A DNA stretch of 11,941 bases from Ruminococcaceae bacterium UBA5905. Lineage in GTDB: Bacteria; Bacillota; Clostridia; Oscillospirales; Acutalibacteraceae. Position numbers and translations under genes: made by a program. This document shows positions 1 through 6,832 of the stretch, one piece after another; positions within the stretch are counted from its first letter, which is position 1, and each line of letters begins with the position of its first letter. The notes beneath the pieces are model-generated. The model saw only the letters and a list, made by a program, of their open reading frames with translations. It ran no database searches and was not told the origin of the DNA. Location: positions 7,054-18,994 of the forward strand of contig DJEF01000003.1 of assembly GCA_002431285.1 (NCBI GenBank), in the 5' to 3' direction.

Positions 1-742
1 TATTTCGACACCGCCCATGGCTATCTGAGCGGCAAAAGTGAGACGGCGCTGCGGGAATGTCTGACCAAACGCTATCCCCGTTCGGCGTATCTGCTCACCG
101 ATAAGCTCACCGGCAATTTCTTCGAGAAAGAGGAGGATATCCGTCCTTTCTTCGAGAGTCAGCTGGCAGCCTGTGGGGTGGATTACTTTGATTTTTACCT
201 GATGCACGCCCAGAATAAGGATATCTACGCCAAATTCAAGCGCTGCCATGCCTATGAGCAGGGCTTGCAGCTGAAAGCGGAGGGGAAAATTCGTCATTTC
301 GGCATTTCTTTCCACGATACGGCGGAGGTGCTGGAGCAAATCCTCACCGAGTATCCGCAAATTGAAGTGGTGCAGATCCAGCTGAACTATCTGGACTTTG
401 AGGATCCGGCGGTGCAGTCCCGGCGGTGCTATGAGGTCTGCTGTAAGCACGGCAAGCCGGTCATCGTTATGGAGCCGGTCAAGGGCGGCAGCCTGGTGAA
501 CCTGCCGGTATTGCACCGACGGCTGCCCCCGGCATATTTCCATCCCCGATCTGTTCTCCTGCCTGAACGCCAAGCAGCTGCACCACGACTGGAATGCCGA
601 CTACTATTACGGCATCTACACCGCCAACCACGGCAAGGCGTCCGACTGCATCGCCTGCGGCAAGTGCGAAAATGCTTGCCCCCAGCATCTGCCCATCCGG
701 GCGCTGCTGAAGGATGTGGCAAAGGAGTTTGAGACGGTATGA
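1..742 (+). pseudogene. Ferredoxin-tailed aldo/keto reductase, frameshifted by an internal deletion (5' end outside window)
   Basis: Frame 1 from base 1 reads as the body of an NAD(P)H aldo/keto reductase. The usual tetrad is all there: Asp in FDTAHGY (bases 7-9), Tyr (22-24), Lys in TDK (103-105) and His in LMH (205-207). The barrel follows normally to MEPVKGGSLVNLP, ending near 507. From about 503 the gene continues in frame 2 as CRYCTDGCP and then CIACGKCENACP, the C-terminal 4Fe-4S tail typical of these proteins, and ends at the TGA at 740-742. From family knowledge, about 80-90 residues (the last barrel strands and the first cluster cysteine) are missing between the two parts. The junction CCTGCCGG (501-508) fits both flanks, as expected for a microhomology deletion. 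Frame 1 alone continues as nonsense to a stop at 730-732. The stop overlaps the next start by ATGA. An assembly error is the main alternative. Confidence 0.85.
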
Positions 743-1848
743 TGGAGTATCGGAAGCTGCCCCACGGTGAGGAGCGCATCGGCACGCTGGGGCTGGGCAT
801 GGGCGGCGTCCAAGCCGCCCCGCCCGCCGAAATTGAGGCGGTGGTGCGGCAGGCGCTGGAGCAGGGCATCAACTTCTTTGACCTGTGCGCCGGCGGCGCG
901 GCGGTGTATGAGCCGTTCGGACGCGCCATCCGCGGGCGGCGGGAATCGGTGTATTTTCAGCTGCATTTCGGGGCGGTCTACAACGCCCGGGGTGAATACG
1001 GTTGGTCGCGGGAGCTGAGCCGGGTGCGGGAGACCTTTGAGTGGGAGCGCCGCACCATGGGGATCGACTATGCGGATTTCGGTTTTCTCCACTGTGTGGA
1101 TGAGCTGAGCGACTGGGAGGACATCCAGCGCAGCGGCATTCTCGCCTATGTGCAGGGCTTGAAGGAGCAGGGGGCGGTGCGCCATCTGGGCTTTTCCTCC
1201 CATACCCCTGCCGTGGCGCACCGGCTGCTGGATACCGGGCTGATGGATATGATGCTCTTTTCCGTCAACCCCGCCTACGATCTGGAGCGGGGGGACGAAT
1301 ACGGCATCGGCACCGCCTCCGAGCGGGCGCAGCTGATGCGCCGGTGCGAAGCGGAGGGGGTAGGCATCTCGGTGATGAAGCCCTTTCACGGCGGTCAGCT
1401 GCTGGCGGCGGAAACGTCGCCCTTCGGCACGGCGCTGACCCGTAATCAGTGTCTCCAATATGTGCTGGACCGTCCCGCCGTGCTGACGGCGGTGCCGGGG
1501 GTGCGGGGGCTGGAGGATTTGCAGGCGCTGCTGAGTTTTCTCCACGCCACACCCCAGGAGAACGACTATTCCGTCATCGGGGAATTTACCCCTCAGGCGG
1601 CGGTGGGGCACTGTGTGTATTGCAACCACTGCCAGCCCTGTCCGGCGGGTATTGATATCGGGCTGGTGAATAAATATTACGATCTGTCTCTGGCGGGGGA
1701 TCGGATGGCACACAATCATTACAGTAAGCTGACGGTGCAGGCGGACGCCTGTCTCAGCTGCGGTCATTGCGACCGGCGCTGCCCGTTCCGGGTGGCGCAG
1801 CAGGCGCGGATGCACACCATCGCTGCCTATTTCAGTAAAGGAGAATGA
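739..1848 (+). CDS. Aldo/keto reductase-like protein with two C-terminal 4Fe-4S motifs and an altered catalytic tetrad
   Basis: A 369-residue protein with an aldo/keto reductase-type TIM barrel (about 1-275) and a ferredoxin-like tail. Cluster motif 1 is CVYCNHCQPCP (Cys292, 295, 298, 301); motif 2 is CLSCGHCDRRCP (Cys338, 341, 344, 348). Together they suggest two 4Fe-4S clusters and electron transfer in the cytoplasm. Aligned by eye to the family, Asp48 and His118 of the tetrad are kept, but the Tyr position is Gly53 and the Lys position is His76, so ordinary NAD(P)H carbonyl reduction is doubtful. The start at 739 has AAAGGAG (721-727) 11 nt upstream and overlaps the stop of the broken upstream gene as ATGA; a second ATG follows directly. 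The downstream membrane gene starts 5 nt after the stop, so the genes are probably co-transcribed. The substrate is unknown. The two neighbouring reductase genes probably arose by an old duplication. Confidence 0.88.
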   Translation: MMEYRKLPHGEERIGTLGLGMGGVQAAPPAEIEAVVRQALEQGINFFDLCAGGAAVYEPFGRAIRGRRESVYFQLHFGAVYNARGEYGWSRELSRVRETFEWERRTMGIDYADFGFLHCVDELSDWEDIQRSGILAYVQGLKEQGAVRHLGFSSHTPAVAHRLLDTGLMDMMLFSVNPAYDLERGDEYGIGTASERAQLMRRCEAEGVGISVMKPFHGGQLLAAETSPFGTALTRNQCLQYVLDRPAVLTAVPGVRGLEDLQALLSFLHATPQENDYSVIGEFTPQAAVGHCVYCNHCQPCPAGIDIGLVNKYYDLSLAGDRMAHNHYSKLTVQADACLSCGHCDRRCPFRVAQQARMHTIAAYFSKGE

Positions 1849-1853
1849 GAGCT

Positions 1854-2435
1854 ATGATTGAATCGGTATTGACAAGAAAACAGGTTTCTGTGAAGATGAA
1901 GCTGACGGTTAAGGCGTTGATTTCCGCCGGAATCGTGGCGCTGGCGGTGGTGCTGCCCCAGCTGGCGCACCTGCTGGTGGGTGCCCCCGCCGGGGTGCGG
2001 TGGCTGCCGATGTATCTGCCGGTGCTGCTGGGCGGCTGCCTGCTGGGGGTGCGCTGGGGCGTCGGTATCGGTCTGGCGGCGCCTTTGTGCAGCTTTCTGT
2101 GCACTACGCTGGCGGGCAATCCCATGCCGGCGGCGGTGCGGCTGCCCTTTATGATGGCGGAGCTGGCGGTGTTCGGGCTGGTGAGCGGCGCGTTTGCCGG
2201 CAAAATCGCCCGAAACGGCGCATGGGCGTTTCCGGCGGTGCTGCTGGCGCAGCTGAGCGGCCGGGGGCTGTTTCTGCTGCTGGTGGCTGTTTTTCAGGCG
2301 ATGGTTCCTTTTACTCCGGCGCTGATTGCCGGACAGATTGCTGCCGGCTGGCCGGGGCTGGTGCTGCAGCTGCTGGCGGTGCCCGGTATGGTGATCGGGC
2401 TGCGGTATTTTCTGCGGGAGGATAGCCGGGTATGA
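1854..2435 (+). CDS. ECF-type transporter S component (substrate-binding membrane protein)
   Basis: A very hydrophobic 193-residue protein with about six membrane segments (near 19-40, 50-66, 68-87, 99-117, 124-150 and 155-186). The stretch LPMYLPVLLGG, the following small-residue helix and LPFMMAELAVFGLVSGAF resemble S components of energy-coupling factor importers, which bind a vitamin or other small molecule and pair with shared EcfT and EcfA subunits encoded elsewhere. None of those subunits is in the window. Three in-frame ATGs exist: 1845, 1854 and 1896. The site AAAGGAG (1837-1843) lies 1 nt before 1845 but 10 nt before 1854, so 1854 is preferred; 1896 would remove a polar leader and also fits the family. 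The stop overlaps the next start as ATGA. The substrate cannot be read from the sequence; a link to the iron-sulphur reductases upstream is inference. Confidence 0.8.
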   Translation: MIESVLTRKQVSVKMKLTVKALISAGIVALAVVLPQLAHLLVGAPAGVRWLPMYLPVLLGGCLLGVRWGVGIGLAAPLCSFLCTTLAGNPMPAAVRLPFMMAELAVFGLVSGAFAGKIARNGAWAFPAVLLAQLSGRGLFLLLVAVFQAMVPFTPALIAGQIAAGWPGLVLQLLAVPGMVIGLRYFLREDSRV

Positions 2436-2854
2436 CGGATCTGGAGCGGGCGATGGCTGCCCTGCAGCCGCCCCATACGCTGGCGCTGTGCCGGGATGGA
2501 GAGGTGCTCACCAGCGACCGCCGGGGTGTGGCGCCCATGGTGGCGTTCCTCCGGGAGGGACGGGCACTGGAGGGCTATGCCGCCGCCGACCGGGTGGTGG
2601 GAAAGGCTGCTGCCTGGCTGTTTATCCTTGCCGGGGTACGGGCGGTGTACGCCGCCACCCTCTCCGAGGGCGGGCGGGAGCTGCTCACCCGCCACGGAAT
2701 TCCGGTGCAGTGGGAGACCCTCACCCCCACCATCCGCAACCGGGATGACACCGGGCTTTGCCCCATGGAGCAGGCGGTGGCGGAGGCGACCGACCCCGCC
2801 GATGCCCTGCGGCGCATCGAGGCGCGTATGGCGCAGCTGGCAAAGCCGATGTAA
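2432..2854 (+). CDS. DUF1893 family protein (cytidine-deaminase-like fold)
   Basis: A 140-residue soluble protein recognised by DUF1893 hallmarks: an N-terminal hairpin (HTLALCRDGEVLTSDRRGV), the block DRVVGKAAA (53-61), and NRDDTGLCPME (103-113) near the end. Family members such as TM1506 from Thermotoga have a cytidine-deaminase-like fold, but the usual zinc-binding HAE and PCxxC pair of true deaminases is not visible here, and no reaction is established. GGGAGG (2416-2421) sits 10 nt before the ATG, which overlaps the stop of the S-component gene by 4 nt, implying coupled translation. It is the last gene of the operon: a strong terminator hairpin begins 9 nt after its stop. Family assignment is fairly sure, function is not. 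Confidence 0.82.
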   Translation: MTDLERAMAALQPPHTLALCRDGEVLTSDRRGVAPMVAFLREGRALEGYAAADRVVGKAAAWLFILAGVRAVYAATLSEGGRELLTRHGIPVQWETLTPTIRNRDDTGLCPMEQAVAEATDPADALRRIEARMAQLAKPM

Positions 2855-2862
2855 ACAGGAAA

Positions 2863-2901
2863 AGACCGGCGGGACATCCTTTTCGGATGTCCCGCCGGTC
2901 T
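2863..2901. terminator. Strong hairpin, probably a bidirectional terminator between convergent operons
   Basis: A perfect 17-bp stem (2863-2879 with 2885-2901) closes a TTTTC loop. Downstream on the plus strand is the T-rich run TGTTTGTATTCTT; upstream the A-rich run AAACAGGAAA gives a T-rich tail on the minus strand. It lies between the DUF1893 gene (stop 2854) and the minus-strand isomerase gene (stop 2933) and can serve both. Confidence 0.9.
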
Positions 2902-2932
2902 GTTTGTATTCTTCGTTGACCATTGCTGTCGG

Positions 2933-3715
2933 TCACAGGCAATACTGTTCCAGAAAACGGAATGGTTGCATTGGGACGACAGGGAAAAACTCAAAGCCGA
3001 TCGACCGGTCGTAGCCGTGTGTCCGCAGGGTATCGAAGATGGCCGCATAGGGCAACGTACCGCTGCCCGGTTCTCCGCGTCCGGGAAAGTCGGCTACGTG
3101 AATATGCCCGATGTACGGCAGCGCCCGAACCAGCCCGTCCACCGAAAAATCGCCCTGAACGCTCTGGTGAAAAATATCGTACAGCATCCGGATGTTCTCG
3201 GAGCCAACCTGCGTCAAGACGGAAATCATGCCCTCAACGGTCGGAATCAGATAGCCAGGTCGCTCCTGCCGGTCGATCGGTTCCACCAAAAGTGTGATGC
3301 CGGCTTCCTCCAGATACGGCTGTATGCGACGCAGATTGTGTATCACCGTCTGCCGCTGCTGCGTTTCGGGGATCTGCGGAATGGCGTCGCCGACGGTGAC
3401 GATCAATTGGTGTGTGCCGATACGAATAGCCTGTGCAATGCTCTCCTGAACGGCGCATTGCAGGCCGTCTCCATCCGGGTCATTCAGGGCTCTCTGAGCT
3501 ATGCGTGTGGCGATTTTGGGATCCGCGGAGTCTATGCAAAAGGCGGAGACTCGGACGTTCTCCCGGAGCGCGGCGGCGCGAATCGCATCCATATCCTTGT
3601 TGTGCCAGTGCCAGAATTCCACAGCGGAAAAACCGGATTGCTTGCACCGTGCGATCCGTTCGGGAATGGAAAGCTCCGGAAAGACGGTTTCGATGCATAC
3701 GCTGCTATGTGTCAT
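2933..3715 (-). CDS. Hydroxypyruvate-isomerase-like sugar isomerase/epimerase (TIM barrel)
   Basis: A 260-residue protein of the AP-endonuclease-2/xylose-isomerase-like TIM barrel group, closest by eye to hydroxypyruvate isomerase (Hyi) and 2-oxo-tetronate isomerase (OtnI). Signature stretches are LLVEPIDRQERPGY (143-155), LYDIFHQ (178-184), IGHIHVADFPGRGEPGSG (202-219) and GFEFFP (240-245). The expected divalent-metal ligands are Glu145, Asp180, His206 and Glu242. Hyi usually has Gln where His206 stands, so a different substrate is possible. The protein probably interconverts aldose and ketose forms, or epimerises a sugar, in the cytoplasm. It is the last gene of the minus-strand sugar operon. 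A strong AAAGGAGG (3724-3731) lies 8 nt before the ATG and overlaps the stop of the kinase-epimerase gene, 15 nt away. Sure of the fold, unsure of the substrate. Confidence 0.85.
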   Translation of the reverse strand: MTHSSVCIETVFPELSIPERIARCKQSGFSAVEFWHWHNKDMDAIRAAALRENVRVSAFCIDSADPKIATRIAQRALNDPDGDGLQCAVQESIAQAIRIGTHQLIVTVGDAIPQIPETQQRQTVIHNLRRIQPYLEEAGITLLVEPIDRQERPGYLIPTVEGMISVLTQVGSENIRMLYDIFHQSVQGDFSVDGLVRALPYIGHIHVADFPGRGEPGSGTLPYAAIFDTLRTHGYDRSIGFEFFPVVPMQPFRFLEQYCL

Positions 3716-3730
3716 AAGCGGTGCCTCCTT

Positions 3731-5293
3731 TCAGTGTTCCAGCAGACGGCGGAGCCGCTGTGTGCCGGCGGCAACGGTCGTGTCGCGGCCGAAGATACTG
3801 GATGTGCCGGCAACCAGCACATCCGCCCCGGCCTGTCGCATTGCTGCGGCATTCTCAAAGCTGCAATTTCCGTCCACCTCGATGAGGATGTGCGTCAGTC
3901 CCCGGCTTTTCAGCAGCGCGGAAAGCCGGGCGATCTTATCCAGCCCGCCGGGCACCAGCGGCTGCCCCGCGAACCCGGGATTGACCGTCATGAGAAGCAC
4001 CATGTCCAGCTCGGGCAGAATCTCGGAGAGCATCTCAATGGGGGTCGCCGGATTCAGCGCCACGCACGGATGGGCACCGGTTTCCCGAATCTGTGCAATA
4101 ACCCGTTGCAAATGACGGGTGCTTTCATAGTGTACGGATACGGTGTCGCCCTCCCGCAAATCCAGGGTTTCGAAGATGCGTTCAGGGTTTTCCGCCATGA
4201 TGTGATAGTCAAAGGGCAGCCGCGTCACCGTCCGAAATCGCCGCAGCATCTCTGCTGAAAGCATCAGATTGGGGACAAAATGGTTGTCCATGATGTCGCA
4301 ATGGAGCCAGTCTATCCCTGCCCGTTCCAGCTCGGCGAGCGACTGCTCCATATGGAGCATATCCGCACACATGACAGAGGCAGAAAGGATGGCGTTTCGC
4401 TCGGGCCGGATGGGGATAAACGCCGCACCATACAGTGGAGCGTTTGCGCCGAGAGCGGCTGTTTGGATGACGGGCAGGGCACCGGCGCTGTAACAATGGG
4501 CGGTAATGTATTCGGTCAATGGCCGAATATACAGCTCCGTTTGTTCCGACAGTCCACCGCTGAACAGCAGGCAATCCGGCGATATTGTGTTGATGACCGA
4601 CACTAATACATTGCCCAGCATTTCGACCGCATCGGTCAGCGCTGTTTGACAGCGCCCGTCGCCGGAGACGGCGGCGGCAAACAGATCCTTTGCGGTCCTG
4701 CCAACGCCGAGAATTTCGCTCGCCGTTCTGTCCAGACCGCCGCCCGCCGCATATTTTTCTACGCAGCCGCATTTGCCGCAACCGCAGGGACGCCCGTTGG
4801 GCACTGCCGGAATGTGGCCGATCTCTCCGGCGCTGCCCAGGGCTCCGGACAGAATCTTTCCGTCCACCACAATACCGCAGCCGACTCCGGTCCCCAGGGT
4901 GACGCAGACTACGCAACGCTTCCCCCGTCCGGCGCCGAAACAGTATTCGCCCCATGCCGCCGCCCGTGAATCCTGCACGAGACCGGTGGGTATCCCGAGG
5001 GCGGCAGCAAGCTCATCGGCAATATTTGCGTGCAAAATGGGGAGGTTGGGGGCCATCAATACGCTGCGACCGTCCTCGCTCACTGTGCCGGGAATACCGA
5101 TGCCGCAGCTGCCGATATCTGTAATGGATACACCGCTTGTTTGTGCAAGCTCTGCGACGATAGCCGCCACGGTCGCGGCCAGATCGGAGATCGTCGCGAT
5201 GGGGTGCTTGCGGCTGCACAGGAGGATCCCGTCATCCGTGAACAGACCTACGTGCAGCTTTGTTCCGCCGATGTCTACACCGATTCTGTACAT
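3731..5293 (-). CDS. Bifunctional ROK sugar kinase and ribulose/allulose-phosphate 3-epimerase fusion (AlsK-AlsE-like)
   Basis: One 520-residue reading frame holds two enzymes. Residues 1 to about 298 are a ROK-family sugar kinase: ATP-binding DIGGTK (7-12), catalytic Asp108 in QDSRAAAWGE, GEIGH with His160, and the zinc motif CGCGKCGCVE (170-179). Residues about 300-520 are a ribulose-phosphate-3-epimerase-type barrel with metal and acid-base residues His331, Asp333, His364 and Asp474. Details such as HFVPNLMLS, NPGFAGQPLVP and EVDGNC resemble E. coli AlsE (D-allulose-6-phosphate 3-epimerase) more than Rpe, which has VDGG. E. coli AlsK is also a ROK kinase, so the pair fits D-allose use. The joint has no stop, no ribosome binding site and only a few linker residues. 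The ATG overlaps the end of rpiB by 19 nt, with GGGAGA 8 nt upstream. Alternatives are another hexose for the kinase and plain Rpe activity. Confidence 0.88.
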   Translation of the reverse strand: MYRIGVDIGGTKLHVGLFTDDGILLCSRKHPIATISDLAATVAAIVAELAQTSGVSITDIGSCGIGIPGTVSEDGRSVLMAPNLPILHANIADELAAALGIPTGLVQDSRAAAWGEYCFGAGRGKRCVVCVTLGTGVGCGIVVDGKILSGALGSAGEIGHIPAVPNGRPCGCGKCGCVEKYAAGGGLDRTASEILGVGRTAKDLFAAAVSGDGRCQTALTDAVEMLGNVLVSVINTISPDCLLFSGGLSEQTELYIRPLTEYITAHCYSAGALPVIQTAALGANAPLYGAAFIPIRPERNAILSASVMCADMLHMEQSLAELERAGIDWLHCDIMDNHFVPNLMLSAEMLRRFRTVTRLPFDYHIMAENPERIFETLDLREGDTVSVHYESTRHLQRVIAQIRETGAHPCVALNPATPIEMLSEILPELDMVLLMTVNPGFAGQPLVPGGLDKIARLSALLKSRGLTHILIEVDGNCSFENAAAMRQAGADVLVAGTSSIFGRDTTVAAGTQRLRRLLEH

Positions 5294-5745
5294 AGCGTGT
5301 CTCCCTGCTCAATGGCAGCAATCATGCGCACGCGGGCTTCGTGCCGTCCGCCCTCATACTGCGCTGCCAAAAATTCGTCCAGGATCATTTCGGCCATAGC
5401 CGTACCGACCACACGGGAGCCGAAAGCGATCATGTTGGCGTTGTTGTGTTGCCGGGCGAGCCGGGCGGAATACGGCTCCGAGCACACCGCTGCCCGGATG
5501 CCGCGCACCTTATTGGCGGCGAGGGAAATGCCGATCCCCGTGCCGCAAATCAGGACGCCCAGTGCGCATTCGCCGGCGGCCACCTTGCGTGCCGCCCGTT
5601 CTCCGTACAGGGGGTAGTCCACCCGCTCTGTGCTGTCGGTGCCCACATCGCACACTTCGTAGCCCCGTTTTTCCAGATAGACCTTGAGGTGATTTTTCAG
5701 CTCGACCGCCGTATGGTCGTTGCCGATGACAATTTTCATGTTCAT
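5275..5745 (-). CDS. rpiB: Ribose-5-phosphate isomerase B / allose-6-phosphate isomerase
   Basis: A 156-residue RpiB/LacAB-family isomerase of normal length. Seen are the N-terminal GNDHTAVELK (8-17), the catalytic Cys67 in LICGTGIG, His100 in HNNANM (100-105), and a C-terminal Arg pair (134, 138) that matches the phosphate-binding arginines of the family. RpiB interconverts ribose 5-phosphate and ribulose 5-phosphate; the E. coli enzyme also acts on allose 6-phosphate, giving allulose 6-phosphate. Lying directly before an AlsK-AlsE-like fusion, the allose role is plausible, but this is inference. The ATG at 5745 overlaps the stop of the dehydrogenase gene (ATGA), with AAGGGGAG about 14 nt upstream; a second in-frame ATG at 5739 is a possible start. 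The 3' end overlaps the next gene by 19 nt. Confidence 0.93.
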   Translation of the reverse strand: MNMKIVIGNDHTAVELKNHLKVYLEKRGYEVCDVGTDSTERVDYPLYGERAARKVAAGECALGVLICGTGIGISLAANKVRGIRAAVCSEPYSARLARQHNNANMIAFGSRVVGTAMAEMILDEFLAAQYEGGRHEARVRMIAAIEQGDTLCTESV

Positions 5746-6731
5746 TCGATTATGTACGGCTCCCCTTCCAGCTTCGTCCAGTCCACCAGCGCTTTCATAT
5801 AGCGTCCGTATTTTTCGGTCAACTCGCCCTGCGCCCGGTCGAACTGAGTGATCGGATACACCTTCGTCGGCACATGCTTATAGTTCCAATCGTCTGCTGC
5901 CAGCGCATTCATGGCATTCTGGCAGGAGGCCAAGAGCAGATCCCACTCCCGCGGGTGGGTGCTCAGGCAGTCGATGGCTTTTACGTTCAGCTGCTGTACG
6001 TCCACCAGACGCTTTTCCCCGGTATGGTAAGCGCCGATGGCCAGCTGTCCGCACATAGCGGTGATGCGGATGGAAAAATCCAGCGATTCGTTGGTTTCTC
6101 CCCATTCCATCACCAACGGGAAACCGCCTGCGGCACCCCAGGTGCCGACACCGGTGCTGGCCAGACTGCCGACATTGTTTTTCAGCCATTCGTCGGGTGT
6201 ATACACCTCGTCGGCTCCGTATTTTCGGGCCGTCTCCAGGCACTCCCGGCGAATATCAAACGCCACCACGTAAGCGCCCCGCTTTTTGAGCAGGCTGATG
6301 GCGCCGCAACCCATATAACCACAGCCGACCACAGCCACCCGATCACCGAGCACCGGAATGCGCACCTTGCTGACGGCGCTGTACAGACAACCCAGCGGCT
6401 CAATGACTGCCTCCTCGTCCCGGACATTGTCCGGAATGCGGATCAGATTGTTTTCGTTGGTGCAGCTGTATTCGCTCCATCCGCCAAAGGGACCGCTGAC
6501 CCGGTCGCCGACTTGCACCCTCGTGACCTGTTCACCCACCGCATACACCACGCCGATGGGCTCGTGTCCGAAGCTGATTTCCTTTTCCGTGTGCGCCCAG
6601 TCGTAATGCTCCGACATACACACGCCGCAGTATTTCAGCTTTACGATCACGTCATGGCTGTCGCCCAGCTGCACCATGTCTGTCTCCACGAGATGGCTCT
6701 TCCCCGGGGCTGTTGTCACAATCTTTTTCAT
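5742..6731 (-). CDS. Zinc-dependent medium-chain dehydrogenase lacking the structural-zinc lobe
   Basis: A 329-residue MDR (alcohol/polyol dehydrogenase) protein. Catalytic-zinc residues are Cys38 in CGVCMSEHYDW, His56-Glu57 in FGHEPIG, and Glu111 in EPLG. The Rossmann motif is GCGYMG (136-141), and the acidic end of the second strand (AFDIRR) favours NAD over NADP. The four-cysteine structural-zinc lobe normal in this family is missing: the chain goes straight from GDRVSGPFGG to WSEYSC. The protein probably oxidises a sugar, polyol or sugar derivative in the cytoplasm. It is the first gene of the minus-strand operon, with AAAGGA 10 nt before the ATG and a 4-nt overlap with rpiB. Facing it is an AraC-type regulator. 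The substrate cannot be told from sequence. Confidence 0.88.
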   Translation of the reverse strand: MKKIVTTAPGKSHLVETDMVQLGDSHDVIVKLKYCGVCMSEHYDWAHTEKEISFGHEPIGVVYAVGEQVTRVQVGDRVSGPFGGWSEYSCTNENNLIRIPDNVRDEEAVIEPLGCLYSAVSKVRIPVLGDRVAVVGCGYMGCGAISLLKKRGAYVVAFDIRRECLETARKYGADEVYTPDEWLKNNVGSLASTGVGTWGAAGGFPLVMEWGETNESLDFSIRITAMCGQLAIGAYHTGEKRLVDVQQLNVKAIDCLSTHPREWDLLLASCQNAMNALAADDWNYKHVPTKVYPITQFDRAQGELTEKYGRYMKALVDWTKLEGEPYIIE

Positions 6732-6782
6732 ACCTCACGCATCCTTTCATGTAGTGGAGCTTTTGTGTCCGCTCCTGCTGTC

Positions 6783-6811
6783 AGTATACTGGATGCCGCC
6801 GGGTGATGGAA
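6783..6811 (-). promoter_or_regulatory. Candidate promoter of the sugar operon, good -10, poor -35
   Basis: Read on the minus strand, TATACT (6788-6783) is a good -10 element. The hexamer 17 nt upstream is TTCCAT, a very weak -35 match, and neighbouring spacings are no better. This would start RNA about 45 nt before the dehydrogenase ATG. A missing -35 box suits a promoter that needs an activator, here plausibly the AraC-type protein. Confidence 0.45.
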
Positions 6812-6832
6812 TGGACATTTGCGACTAAAGCC

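Noticed and set aside
616..1815. Long open frame (399 codons) on the minus strand opposite the second reductase
   Set aside because: It is low-complexity, rich in His, Arg, Pro and Gln, matches no family I know, and mirrors a gene with clear motifs; high GC leaves such antisense frames open.
2966..4258. 430-codon plus-strand frame opposite the isomerase and epimerase genes
   Set aside because: No recognisable domain and no ribosome binding site; both genes on the other strand have catalytic motifs and overlapping, operon-like spacing.
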